Source: JACZST01 sp036985755 (GTDB taxonomy: Bacteria; Actinomycetota; Acidimicrobiia; Spongiisociales; UBA5794). Taken from it: 49,767 nt of DNA. Shown piece after piece: positions 40,291-48,847 of this stretch (position 1 is the first letter of the stretch; each line of letters starts with the position of its first letter). Location: the NCBI GenBank assembly GCA_036985755.1, contig BTQG01000005.1, positions 1-49,767 of the forward strand. Reading direction: 5' to 3'. A program made the position numbers and the translations under genes. The notes below the pieces were generated by a model. It saw only the letters and a list, made by a program, of their open reading frames with translations. It searched no databases and had not been told where the DNA came from.

Positions 40291-40296
40291 TATACT
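40291..40296 (+). promoter_or_regulatory. -10 box implying a leaderless mRNA for the SHOCT gene
   Basis: TATACT ends six bases before the ATG at 40303, with no ribosome binding site between. The -35 region is weak. Confidence 0.45.
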
Positions 40297-40302
40297 GCCT
40301 GG

Positions 40303-40590
40303 ATGGAACCAGGACACATGCTGACCGCCGCCCAGGCTGCGTTCCGTTTCGATCCCGGCGACTTCGATCACATGAGCGGGTTCGGGTGGGGGATGATGGG
40401 GATCGCCTGGCTTGTCGGGCTCACCCTGATCGGAGTGGTCGCCTGGGTGCTGCTCCGGGCAACCCCTCGTCGCAACGACAACGATTCGAGGGCCACGGGC
40501 TCCGCCGAGGCGATCCTCGCTGATCGTTTTGCCCGCGGCGAGATCGACGACGAGGAGTACCGGCGCCGCCTCGACGCCCTCCGCAACTAA
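40303..40590 (+). CDS. Small SHOCT-domain membrane protein
   Basis: 95 residues. One membrane helix (about 28-52, GMMGIAWLVGLTLIGVVAWVLL) and a C-terminal SHOCT motif (ILADRFARGEIDDEEYRRRLDALR), a short module common at the ends of small bacterial membrane proteins. The function is unknown. An in-frame ATG at 40273 is an alternative start, but the -10 box at 40291 would then lie inside the gene. Confidence 0.75.
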   Translation: MEPGHMLTAAQAAFRFDPGDFDHMSGFGWGMMGIAWLVGLTLIGVVAWVLLRATPRRNDNDSRATGSAEAILADRFARGEIDDEEYRRRLDALRN

Positions 40591-40687
40591 CGATCATCTC
40601 GCTCCAGGGTGTTTTCAGATCCTTCGACGCGCAGCGTTTCCGTTTTCGGTACCCTCCACCAGTCCAGCGTGAGGTTGGAGGAAGGTC

Positions 40688-41413
40688 ATGGCAGCGCCGC
40701 CGATGGAGCGGGCCGGGTACGTCATCCACGACGCGTTCCTCGAACCCGAGGTATGTCGGGCGACCCTTGCAGCCGTTGACCGGTTTCGGTCGACCACCGA
40801 GTTGCCGGAGATTCATCGCGAGGCGAAAGGCAGAGCGCTCAGATACTCGGTGATAGACGGTCACCAGGTCCGCGAACGGCTCCCCGATATCTGGGATCTC
40901 TACACCGGTCCGGTCCAGGATCTCATGAGCGAGGTTGCCGGCGAGAAGATGTTCCCGCTCGGAAACGTCCGTGCCGGGGTCAACGTCAACATCATGCCAC
41001 CGGCGAAATCCGAATACCGATGGCACTACGACCGCGCTCCGGTGACCGCCGTGCTCTATCTCAACGAGGTCGAGGGAGGGGAGACTGAGCTGTATCCGGG
41101 CCTGCGCGTTCTGCTCTCCGACCAGCGGCGAGCCCGAGCTCAGCGGCTGCTCGACCGGGTGGTCAGTTCGCCTCCGGTGCGCTCGATGCGAGCTACGAAA
41201 GTGGTGGTATCACCAAAGGCGGGACGGCTGGTGGCGATGGCCGGCAACCGATGCTGGCACAGTGTTGGGGGTGTGCGGGGCACACACGACCGGATCAACA
41301 TCATCCTGGCCTACGATCGGGAGGGGGCTACCTTCGCCGCAGAGGAGGGGCTGGACTCCTACCTCTATACCACGGATCGCACCGTCCAGCAGGACCCGAA
41401 CTACCTTCCTTGA
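40688..41413 (+). CDS. 2-oxoglutarate/Fe(II)-dependent oxygenase, prolyl-4-hydroxylase-like
   Basis: 241 residues. The facial triad is readable: H113 and D115 (RWHYDRAP) and H191 (NRCWHSVGG), with R202 placed to bind 2-oxoglutarate. The strand VTAVLYLNEVEGGETELYPG matches the prolyl-4-hydroxylase group. It may hydroxylate a peptide or a small molecule. GGAGGAAGG lies before the ATG, and TACCCT at 40650-40655 may be the -10 box. Its TGA stop shares one base with the next start (TGATG), so it leads a coupled four-gene cluster. Confidence 0.88.
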   Translation: MAAPPMERAGYVIHDAFLEPEVCRATLAAVDRFRSTTELPEIHREAKGRALRYSVIDGHQVRERLPDIWDLYTGPVQDLMSEVAGEKMFPLGNVRAGVNVNIMPPAKSEYRWHYDRAPVTAVLYLNEVEGGETELYPGLRVLLSDQRRARAQRLLDRVVSSPPVRSMRATKVVVSPKAGRLVAMAGNRCWHSVGGVRGTHDRINIILAYDREGATFAAEEGLDSYLYTTDRTVQQDPNYLP

Positions 41414-42192
41414 TGGTGGAAAGCACGTACTACGCCAACGCCGGCTGGAACGTCGAGGCCTGGGTCGACGTGATCGCCGTCGAGTACGAGAGGCTGGTGG
41501 GCGCCTACCCATTCGACGAGCTGTTCCGGTCCCTCGGCGGGTCCATCGATCTGCTCGACGTCGGCTGCGGTACCGCCATCTTCCCCGGCTATCTGGATCC
41601 GGTCTTGTCCGGCGACATTCACATCCACGCCGATCTGCTCGACAGGTCCGAATCGAGCCTGCGCCGGGCCGCCGAGGTGCTGACGGCGCTGGAGCACTTC
41701 TCGGTGGGCGACTCATACCAGGCGTTGATCGAGGATCTGCCCGATCTCGGCGCCAACCGCTACGACGTCATCTGGGCGATCCACTCGCTCACCACCGTCG
41801 ACATCGCCTCCATGCCCGGCGCCTTCGATCGCCTGATGGACGCGCTCAAACCGGGCGGCTCCCTGTTCGTATATCAGCTGACGGCAGCATCGGCATATCA
41901 GAGGGTGCACGGTTTGTATCGGGAGAGCAGAGGAGGCAGCCGGTATATGGAGTTCGAGGACAGTGTGGAGCTGCTGGTGGCCGCCGGATACGACTACGAG
42001 GTGTACGAGTTGGCTTTCGACCATGTCGTCCCCGACCGACCGGAGGCCCTGGCAACCTACCTGCAAAAGGTGGCGCTCGACGACACCGTGCCCGTCGAGC
42101 TCTTCGAGCCGATCCTGGGAGAGTTTCGTCGCGACGGGGCGGTCCGATTCCCACAGACCGTCAACTTGATCGTCGCCCGCAACCAGGGGTAG
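41413..42192 (+). CDS. Class I SAM-dependent methyltransferase (first of two)
   Basis: 259 residues. The SAM-binding motif I is LLDVGCGTAIFPG; motif II-like YDVIWAIHSLTTV and the post-motif strand GSLFVYQLTA follow. The N-terminal helix region (YYANAGWNVEAWVDVIAVEYERLVGAYPFD) likely forms the lid over the substrate. The acceptor is unknown. The start overlaps the preceding stop as TGATG, and its stop overlaps the next start as TAGTG. Confidence 0.85.
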   Translation: MVESTYYANAGWNVEAWVDVIAVEYERLVGAYPFDELFRSLGGSIDLLDVGCGTAIFPGYLDPVLSGDIHIHADLLDRSESSLRRAAEVLTALEHFSVGDSYQALIEDLPDLGANRYDVIWAIHSLTTVDIASMPGAFDRLMDALKPGGSLFVYQLTAASAYQRVHGLYRESRGGSRYMEFEDSVELLVAAGYDYEVYELAFDHVVPDRPEALATYLQKVALDDTVPVELFEPILGEFRRDGAVRFPQTVNLIVARNQG

Positions 42193-42971
42193 TGGTGACG
42201 ACACTTCTGGCCGACCCGTACTACTCCCAGGCCAATGCGATGTTCCGGAGGGCGACCAACCAGACCGAGGTGATGCTGGATCGCCTTGCCGAGCACACGC
42301 GGGATCGCAGTCCGCTCACGATTCTGAGTGTCGGGTCTGGGGTCGGTCTGTTCGAGCTGCCAATGTTGGCGAGGCTGGGCAAAGAGGGCGTGGCGAGATT
42401 CGTCGGTGTCGATCCCAGCGCCCATGCCAACGCCGTGCTGGGCAGCAAGCTCGCCGAACCCGGCCACTCCGCGCTCGACTTCGAGCTGGTGACCAGTGCG
42501 TTTGAGACATACGACACCGAGGCCCGATTCGATATGGTGCTGTTCAACCACGTCTTCGAGTATCTCGCAGGAGACCCGCTCGCCTGGGTGGGTAAGTCCC
42601 TCAGATTGCTCGCCGATGGCGGTGATGTGCTCGTCTTCAGCCCGAACCGGGGCGGAATCAATCAGATCTACGAGCAGGTGTTTCTTGAGCTCGTCGGAGT
42701 GGCACCGTTTTTCGCCGACGACATCGAAGGGCTGCTCGACGGATCCGGCATTGCGTTTTCCATGGAGTCGATGACGGCGCTCTGCGACGTGTCTGCCCTG
42801 GAGCGGACAGGGGAGGACCCCGAAAAGCTGATGCTGTTGAGCTTTCTCAGCCAGCGGGACTGTCGGGACGTTCCCTCGCAGGTCCGTGACCAGTACATCG
42901 AGTATTACCTGTCGCTGCGGCACCCGGGGGAGAGCTCGATCCCGCATCCGGTGACGCTGTTCGTGATGTGA
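42192..42971 (+). CDS. Class I SAM-dependent methyltransferase (second of two)
   Basis: 259 residues, starting with GTG at 42192 (a second GTG follows at 42195). AGGGG lies just before. Motif I reads TILSVGSGVGLFE and the acidic end of strand 2 is FVGVDPS; FDMVLFNHVFEYL and GDVLVFSPNRGG follow. It has the same length as the preceding methyltransferase, but motif I differs clearly and the two are not obvious copies. It sits between the first methyltransferase and the phosphotransferase with one-base overlaps on both sides. Confidence 0.82.
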   Translation: MVTTLLADPYYSQANAMFRRATNQTEVMLDRLAEHTRDRSPLTILSVGSGVGLFELPMLARLGKEGVARFVGVDPSAHANAVLGSKLAEPGHSALDFELVTSAFETYDTEARFDMVLFNHVFEYLAGDPLAWVGKSLRLLADGGDVLVFSPNRGGINQIYEQVFLELVGVAPFFADDIEGLLDGSGIAFSMESMTALCDVSALERTGEDPEKLMLLSFLSQRDCRDVPSQVRDQYIEYYLSLRHPGESSIPHPVTLFVM

Positions 42972-43948
42972 TGCGGCGCTACCTCGAGGACCTGGTCGGC
43001 GGCGAATTCCCGCGGCGAGACAACATCCGGGTACAGGGCATAGCCGAGATCGAGGGCGGATGGGAGACCGCTGTCTACGGATTCAGCCTCGTCTACGACG
43101 AAGACGGGGTCTCCCATTCCGCAGACCTCGTGGCACGGTTCTATCCGGGTCTTCGAGGAGGTGAACGAGCGGCCAGGGAGGCCTCCGTCCTGCGAGCGCT
43201 CGCCCGCGCCCGCATACCGGTACCCGCAGTCGAGCTGGAATCGACACAACCATCCCGGCACGGCTCGGGTGTTGTGGTGATGCAGCGGATTCCCGGCGTG
43301 CTGCTGACGGTCGAGCTCGCCGGTTCGGTTGGCCTGGCCGCCGAGATGGCACGGTGTCTTGTCGCGTTGCATCGGCTTCCCATCGCCGCCGTTTTCAGCG
43401 GCGGTCTGGCACCCTTCGAGACCCCGGGATTTGTCGCTGCCGACCCCGAGGCGATCGCGGCGACCGTGGCGCATTTCGGGCTGGTCGACTTCGGGCCACT
43501 CGTCGACCGGCTGGCACAGCGAATTCCCGACGAGTACCCACCGAGCATTCTGCACAACGACTATCACCCGGAGAACATCATCGTCGGGGATGGCGGGTTG
43601 GTCGTCATCGACTGGACGTTCGCCGGAACCGGGGACTATCGGCTCGATCTGGCATGGTCGGCGATGTGGACCGGTGCGATGGCGGGCAGCCAGGCGCGAG
43701 CTGAGCTCGTCGCCGGCTATGAGGAGGCGGCGCACCGCGCCATCGACGACCTCGAGTATTTCGAGACGCTCAAACTCGGGGCGCGGCTGATGACCATCGC
43801 CTTGTGGCTCGATGGGGCGGTCGAGCCGCCGGTCCCGAAGCTCACTCCGGAGGTCATTGTGGGCGATTACAAACCAACGCTGATGACCGTGTACGAACGG
43901 TTTCGGGAACTGACCGGAATCGAGCTTCGCCTCTTCGACCAGATGTAG
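42971..43948 (+). CDS. Aminoglycoside phosphotransferase-family kinase
   Basis: 325 residues. The catalytic loop reads LHNDYHPENIIV and the metal-binding Asp is in VVIDWTFAG, both typical of the APH/choline-kinase-like fold. An N-terminal lobe with glycine-rich and Arg/Glu segments precedes them. Such enzymes phosphorylate hydroxyls of small molecules such as sugars, choline or homoserine; antibiotic resistance is only one option and is not supported by context. The ATG overlaps the preceding stop as TGATG. Confidence 0.87.
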   Translation: MRRYLEDLVGGEFPRRDNIRVQGIAEIEGGWETAVYGFSLVYDEDGVSHSADLVARFYPGLRGGERAAREASVLRALARARIPVPAVELESTQPSRHGSGVVVMQRIPGVLLTVELAGSVGLAAEMARCLVALHRLPIAAVFSGGLAPFETPGFVAADPEAIAATVAHFGLVDFGPLVDRLAQRIPDEYPPSILHNDYHPENIIVGDGGLVVIDWTFAGTGDYRLDLAWSAMWTGAMAGSQARAELVAGYEEAAHRAIDDLEYFETLKLGARLMTIALWLDGAVEPPVPKLTPEVIVGDYKPTLMTVYERFRELTGIELRLFDQM

Positions 43949-44031
43949 GGGCCGCCACTGTGCTGGCACCGTGAGGGACCTGAGATCCGCGGTCGTCGGA
44001 AGTATCCGCCTCGATCCGGCGTTTCCTGATC

Positions 44032-44901
44032 ATGAACGCTTTTGTGCTCACCGGCGGCGGCAGTCTGGGTGCGGTTCACGTCGGGATGCTCCGCGCCCTC
44101 TATGAGCGGGGCATAGCCCCGGACCTTATCGTCGGCACCTCCGTGGGAGCCATCAACGGGGCCTTCATCGCCTCCCGGCCGCAGAGCCCGGAGACCGCTC
44201 GATCCCTCGGTGACATCTGGCACGATCTGCGCCGATCCCAGGTGTTTCCGATGGATCTCGTCGGGGGCTTTCTCGGCTTTGTTGGGCTGCGAAAGCACTT
44301 CGTCTCCAATCGCGGTCTGCGGAAGCTCGTCGAGGACTACGCAGGGTTCGTCGACCTCGCCGACGCCGCGATCCCGCTCCACATCATCGCCACCGACGCC
44401 GCTTCGGGTCAGGAAGTGGCCCTGGTGTCGGGCAATACCATCGACGCCGTGCTGGCAAGTGCCGCCCTCCCCGGGATCTACCCTCCGATCGAATGGGAGG
44501 GAAGGCATCTGGTGGACGGGGGCGTCTCCAACTACGCGCCGATCTCGCACGCCATCGACGGTGGTGCACAAACCATCTACGTGCTTGCCAGCGGGACCGC
44601 TTGCGGCCTGCGGGTGCCACCAAAAGGCGCCATCCCGATATTGCTGCATTCGATGAGCTTCCTGGTAACCGGACGGTTCGTGGTGGAAGTCGGGCACCTG
44701 CAGGAGCGGGCGAACCTCGTCGTGCTGCCCCCGCCGTGCCCGCTCAACGTTCCTTCACACGACTTTTCCCAGGCCGATGCTCTCATTGCCGGCTCCTATG
44801 AAACCGCAGGCCTGTACCTCGACGAGGTCGAGGCCACCGGTCTGGCGCCCATACCCGAGCATTTGCTGCGAATCGGGCCTCATCATTCGGAAGCCCTGTA
44901 G
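44032..44901 (+). CDS. Patatin-like phospholipase
   Basis: 289 residues, without a signal peptide. The oxyanion-hole motif LTGGGSLGAVHVG, the nucleophile elbow GTSVG (S37) and the catalytic Asp in VDGG (D162) are complete. It is a Ser/Asp dyad lipid acyl hydrolase, cytoplasmic or peripherally bound. The 83-base gap after the coupled cluster makes cotranscription possible but unproven. It ends 12 bases before the convergent thiolase gene. Confidence 0.9.
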   Translation: MNAFVLTGGGSLGAVHVGMLRALYERGIAPDLIVGTSVGAINGAFIASRPQSPETARSLGDIWHDLRRSQVFPMDLVGGFLGFVGLRKHFVSNRGLRKLVEDYAGFVDLADAAIPLHIIATDAASGQEVALVSGNTIDAVLASAALPGIYPPIEWEGRHLVDGGVSNYAPISHAIDGGAQTIYVLASGTACGLRVPPKGAIPILLHSMSFLVTGRFVVEVGHLQERANLVVLPPPCPLNVPSHDFSQADALIAGSYETAGLYLDEVEATGLAPIPEHLLRIGPHHSEAL

Positions 44902-44913
44902 CCGTCTTGGGCC

Positions 44914-46164
44914 CTAGCTGCGTTCCAGGATCATGGCGGCGGCCGTGGCTCCCGCCCCGCAGATGCTCACCAGCCCGTACCGGGCGTCGCGTCGTGCCAT
45001 CTCGTTGGCGAGCTGGGTCACGATACGGGCCCCGGTGGCGGCGAATGGATGGCCGATCGCAATCGACCCACCGAGCTGGTTGAGTTTGTCGCGGTCGACC
45101 TTGCCGATCGGATCCTCTTTCCAGCCGTGCTCCCACGCCGCCAGATTCGATGCAACCTGTCCGCCGAATGCCTCGTGCATCTCGATCAGCTCGAAGTCGT
45201 CGAGGCTCATACCGACTCGCGCCAGCATCCTCGGCACCGCCAGCCCCGGCCCCATGAGCAGGCCGTCGTCCGGGCTGATGGCAACGAACTCGATCGCCTT
45301 GATGAAAGCCAGCGGCTCGTAACCGTTGGCCTTGGCAGCGGTCTCTGCCATCAGCACAACCGAAGCCGCGCCGTCGGTGAGCGGGCTCGAGTTGCCTGCG
45401 CTGAGCGTGCCTTCGGGACTGGGGTCGAAGACGGGCGGAAGCTTGGCCAGCTTCTCCATGGTGGTATTGGGTCGGATGATGGTGTCGGCGGTGATACCGT
45501 CGAGGGGATGGATCTCCGCGGTCAGGCGGCCATCTTCGGTGGCGGCGGCAGCGTTCATATGGCTCTGAAAGGCGATCTGGTCTTGCTCGGCGCGCGAGAT
45601 GCCCCATTCCTTGACCGTGATCTCGGTGTGTTCGCCCATCGAGAGCCCGGTCGAAGGCTCGGTGACGCCCGGTGGCCTCGGCACGAAGTCACCGGGCCGG
45701 AACCGGGCGAGGATGCGTGCCTTTTCCGCGATGGTCTTTGCACCCTGGAGGTCGGACAGCACCCGCGTCGCATTGCGGCTCCACAGCACCGAAGGATTCG
45801 AGATCGATTCGACACCTCCGGCGATGCCCACACTGGCCCGACCGCCGATGATGGCGTCGTGGATCGACTCGATCGCGGTGATGCTTGTGATGCAGTTGTC
45901 GGTAACGGTCACCGACCGCACCGAATCCGGCAGCCGGCTGGAGAAGTTGACCTCGCGAGCGAGATGCGGGACACGGGCGTCCACGGTGACGATGCCGTAG
46001 GCGAGCTGGTCGACGAGCGCCGGATCCAGATCGAGCTTGCCGAGCGCGCCGTCGACCGAGTGCGTTCCCAGCTCGAGCGCGGTGTGATCCTTGAGATAGG
46101 TGCCCGCCTTGGAAAAGGGGGTGCGGGCGCCGCCGACGACGGCGACGCGTTCGGTGGTGGTCAT
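44914..46164 (-). CDS. Acetyl-CoA C-acyltransferase (thiolase), FadI-like
   Basis: 416 residues. The nucleophilic C91 is in TVTDNCITS, the catalytic His in EMHEAFGGQ, a second conserved His in GGSIAIGHPFAATG, and the second cysteine in SICGAGAT. The order and length fit the degradative thiolases that cleave 3-ketoacyl-CoA in beta-oxidation. The ATG overlaps the stop of the acyl-CoA dehydrogenase gene as ATGA, and AAAGGA precedes it. The two enzymes probably act on consecutive steps. Confidence 0.93.
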   Translation of the reverse strand: MTTTERVAVVGGARTPFSKAGTYLKDHTALELGTHSVDGALGKLDLDPALVDQLAYGIVTVDARVPHLAREVNFSSRLPDSVRSVTVTDNCITSITAIESIHDAIIGGRASVGIAGGVESISNPSVLWSRNATRVLSDLQGAKTIAEKARILARFRPGDFVPRPPGVTEPSTGLSMGEHTEITVKEWGISRAEQDQIAFQSHMNAAAATEDGRLTAEIHPLDGITADTIIRPNTTMEKLAKLPPVFDPSPEGTLSAGNSSPLTDGAASVVLMAETAAKANGYEPLAFIKAIEFVAISPDDGLLMGPGLAVPRMLARVGMSLDDFELIEMHEAFGGQVASNLAAWEHGWKEDPIGKVDRDKLNQLGGSIAIGHPFAATGARIVTQLANEMARRDARYGLVSICGAGATAAAMILERS

Positions 46165-48479
46165 GTGGTGGTTCCTTTCTGGGTGGCAATGGGGGCTGCC
46201 AGGATCTGATCCGGGATGGCGAAGGCATCGACGAGAGCGAGCGAATCGCCGCTGACCTCCGCTACCAGTTGGTCGTGGGTCTTTCCAATGGCCTTGGCGC
46301 TCGTCGCGCTGAGGTGGCCGTGCTCCTGGAACCAGCCGAGATCCGCTGCGATGGCGGCCAGCCCGTGCAGCGCTCTGAGCCGGTCCAGGGTGGCGTGAAC
46401 CGGTTGGCCCTGGCAGCGGTCGACGGCTGCGGTGAACGCTTCGAGGACCAGTCGCTCGACGTGGCTGGCGGCAGCGGCGATCGCATGGGCCTGGACCTGG
46501 CTGAACGCCTCGAACGGCTCGACACCGTCGTTGATCCGCTTCTTGAGGCGTTGGGCGAGGGATTCCACCTGGTGAGCTTCCCGCCACCGCAGCTGCTCGA
46601 CCTGCCATCCTGCGTCGATCAGCTGATCCGGATCGGTCGTGCTCCTCGTCACCGGGGTGGTCTCGGTGATCGTTGCGCTCGTTCTTCGCAGCAGGTACCG
46701 CACCATCCCGGTGGCGCTCATCGACTCGAACTGCTGGCGGAACTCGGAGAGCAAGCCTTTGGCGACGAGTTGGGCGAGCACCGTGTTGTCGCCTTCGTAT
46801 GTGGTGAAGATGTCGGCATCCGCTCGCATCGCGGTAAGCCGGTTCTCGGCGAGGTAACCCTGAGCGCCGGTCGCTTCGCGCGCCGCCTGGATGGTGTCGA
46901 TGGTGTGCCAGGTGGCGAAGGCCTTCAGGCCGGCGGCGCGGGCCTCGATGCGACGCGGATCCTCGGTTCCGTCTGCGAAGTCATCGATCAACGCCTCGTA
47001 GGCAAAGTGATAGGCGTACGTTGCTGCCAGCCGAGGGATCAGCCGCTGCTGGTGGATGGGATAGTCGATGAGTAGCGATTCGGCTCCCGGCGCCGGTCCG
47101 AACTGGCGACGCCGGTGCGCATACCGGATGGCGATGGTCAGCGCCGATTTAGCGACGCTCACCGCGGCGGCACCGACTCCGATTCGTCCCCCGACCAGGG
47201 TGCCGATCATGGTGAAGAATCGTCGATCGGGGTTGGGTATGTCGCTCACGTATTCGCCCTCGTCGTTGATCGACGCAAAACGATCGAGCAGCGCCGTCCG
47301 CGGGACGCGCACGTCGTCGAACCAGATCCGGCCGTTGTCGACGCCGTTCAGGCCTCCCTTGGCGCCGTCGTCCTCGATCCGCACACCCGGCATCACCGAT
47401 CCCGCCCGGTCACGGATGGGTACCAACACCGCGTTCACGCCGTGATCGGTTCCGTTGACGATGAGGCGGGCGAAGACCACCGCCAGTTGACCGTGGGCTG
47501 CGGCGTTGCCGATGTAGTCCTTGCGGGCAAGGTCGTTGGGTGTTGACACGACAATCTCGTCGGTGGTCGCGTCGTAGACGGCACGGGTCTCCACATCTCG
47601 CACGTTCGAGCCGTGGCCGGTCTCGGTCATGGCAAAACACCCTGGCAGGGCGAGGGAACCGATGTCGGCGAGATAAGCGGCGTGATGAGACGCGGTCCCG
47701 AGCTGGGCGACGGCGCCGCCGAAGAGACCGAATTGCACACCAAACTTGGTCATCAAGCTCAGGTCGTGATGGCCGAGGGTGGCGAAGGCGACGACGGCTG
47801 ATCCTCGGTCGTCGGCTCCGTACGGTGCCGGATAACCAACGGTGCCGATGCCCTCGTCGGCGAGGATCCGGACCCAGTCGAGAACCACCTCGCGGTATTC
47901 GCCGGGTGACAGTTGGCCTGGATAGGCGAACTCGGGCTTGGCCAGCACCTGTCGCAGCGTGCCGCGGATTTCTCCGTAACCGCCATCGAGCACCGCGGTG
48001 AGCTCGTTCACGTCGAACGACGGCACCCTGTCGACGATCTCGCGGAGTTGAATCGACGATCGCAGCGCCGGTGGAGCAAGGCCGAGCGGACCGTAGCGGG
48101 CGTCGATGTCGGCGAGGGCGGCCCGTTCCGCCTCGGTCGGAAGGTCTTGGGTCCTCGTTGTCTCTGCGATGGCGATACCGAGATCGGTGACCGATGTCGT
48201 TGTCGGCCCGTCGAGCAGCATTTCCCAGTCGGAGATGCGCTGGCGGAGCAGCTCGAGCTCGTATGGCGAAGGGGGATCGTCCGGATCGAGCCAGTGGCGC
48301 AAGGCCACTTGACAGTCGAGGTCGATACCCGGATACAAGGCAACCACCGAGCAGATCCCTTCGATCTCCTCAGGCGTCAATTCTCCGTCCGACCATGCCA
48401 CGTAGATGAGCGGAAGGAAGGGTCGGACCCGTTCGTCATGAATCGAGGCGGCGAGATCGAAGGTCGTTTGCTGGTTCAT
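46161..48479 (-). CDS. Acyl-CoA dehydrogenase/oxidase with N-terminal TerB-like extension
   Basis: 772 residues, longer than usual acyl-CoA dehydrogenases. The flavin core begins after about residue 160: MTETGHGSNVRDVETRAVYD, the mid strand domain with NDLARKDYIGNAA, and TYEGDNTVLAQLVAKGLL, which is typical of the acyl-CoA oxidase branch. About 100 residues of helical extension lead the protein (FLPLIYVAWSDGELTPEEIEGI), resembling a TerB-like all-helical domain. A long helical C-terminal domain is also present. It oxidises an acyl-CoA ahead of the coupled thiolase. Whether electrons go to oxygen or to a flavoprotein cannot be read directly. Confidence 0.88.
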   Translation of the reverse strand: MNQQTTFDLAASIHDERVRPFLPLIYVAWSDGELTPEEIEGICSVVALYPGIDLDCQVALRHWLDPDDPPSPYELELLRQRISDWEMLLDGPTTTSVTDLGIAIAETTRTQDLPTEAERAALADIDARYGPLGLAPPALRSSIQLREIVDRVPSFDVNELTAVLDGGYGEIRGTLRQVLAKPEFAYPGQLSPGEYREVVLDWVRILADEGIGTVGYPAPYGADDRGSAVVAFATLGHHDLSLMTKFGVQFGLFGGAVAQLGTASHHAAYLADIGSLALPGCFAMTETGHGSNVRDVETRAVYDATTDEIVVSTPNDLARKDYIGNAAAHGQLAVVFARLIVNGTDHGVNAVLVPIRDRAGSVMPGVRIEDDGAKGGLNGVDNGRIWFDDVRVPRTALLDRFASINDEGEYVSDIPNPDRRFFTMIGTLVGGRIGVGAAAVSVAKSALTIAIRYAHRRRQFGPAPGAESLLIDYPIHQQRLIPRLAATYAYHFAYEALIDDFADGTEDPRRIEARAAGLKAFATWHTIDTIQAAREATGAQGYLAENRLTAMRADADIFTTYEGDNTVLAQLVAKGLLSEFRQQFESMSATGMVRYLLRRTSATITETTPVTRSTTDPDQLIDAGWQVEQLRWREAHQVESLAQRLKKRINDGVEPFEAFSQVQAHAIAAAASHVERLVLEAFTAAVDRCQGQPVHATLDRLRALHGLAAIAADLGWFQEHGHLSATSAKAIGKTHDQLVAEVSGDSLALVDAFAIPDQILAAPIATQKGTTT

Positions 48480-48633
48480 ACACCGGGTAGAACCCGCAGC
48501 GGCTCACCGCGCATTCCCGTTGCGGTCCGGAACGTCGAATTCGGCCGCGGCACGACACGCCGCGCTCTGGATCGCGGCCGGTTGAGGATGCCGCCGAAGC
48601 CGTTTGATCAGGGCGAGATCCAGCGGCTTGTCG
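48480..48633. other. Upstream region of the acyl-CoA dehydrogenase gene
   Basis: No gene or convincing promoter motif was found in this stretch on either strand. Together with the two uncertain short frames above, it makes up a 364-base gap between confident genes. Confidence 0.4.
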
Positions 48634-48847
48634 TCAGTCTTCGCCGTGCTGCAGCCAGGCGATGAGGGCCACCGCCATTGCGGCCGACGCGATCATTTCC
48701 ACGGCGAGGAGGAGTTCCGGTGTCATCCTGCATAATCGGCTTTTCCCGTCCCGATCTGTACCCGATGTCGATCAGCGTATCGAGGACGGGTCGATCGACC
48801 CGGTCGTCCCGCAGCGGTGCCTCCATGAGTTCGGTCTCTCGGGTCAT
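48608..48847 (-). CDS. Possible 79-residue protein downstream of kynureninase
   Basis: The ATG at 48847 overlaps the stop of kynU as ATGA, a pattern common in this window, and the first 40 residues (MTRETELMEAPLRDDRV, then VLDTLIDIGYRSGREK) look protein-like. The second half turns Gly/Arg-rich and looks like an off-frame translation. In the other frame, at 48726-48634, a hydrophobic helix begins. A real small gene with a frameshift near 48725, or two overlapping short genes, are possible. I do not recognise a family. Confidence 0.35.
   Translation of the reverse strand: MTRETELMEAPLRDDRVDRPVLDTLIDIGYRSGREKPIMQDDTGTPPRRGNDRVGRNGGGPHRLAAARRRLTTSRWISP
48634..48726 (-). CDS. Possible 30-residue single-helix peptide
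   Basis: Reads MTPELLLAVEMIASAAMAV and ends in AWLQHGED: one hydrophobic helix with an acidic tail. It overlaps the 79-residue frame above, in a different frame. No clear ribosome binding site, so it is either the end of a frameshifted gene or chance. Confidence 0.25.
   Translation of the reverse strand: MTPELLLAVEMIASAAMAVALIAWLQHGED

Noticed and set aside
42971..43948. An antibiotic-resistance gene (aminoglycoside phosphotransferase)
   Set aside because: The fold is shared by many metabolic kinases, and the gene is coupled to an oxygenase and methyltransferases rather than to a mobile element or resistance genes.
46165..46608. An N-terminal extension of about 148 residues on the thiolase
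   Set aside because: It lies over the end of the acyl-CoA dehydrogenase gene and is Arg/Ser/Pro-rich; the ATG at 46164 has a ribosome binding site and gives the family length.
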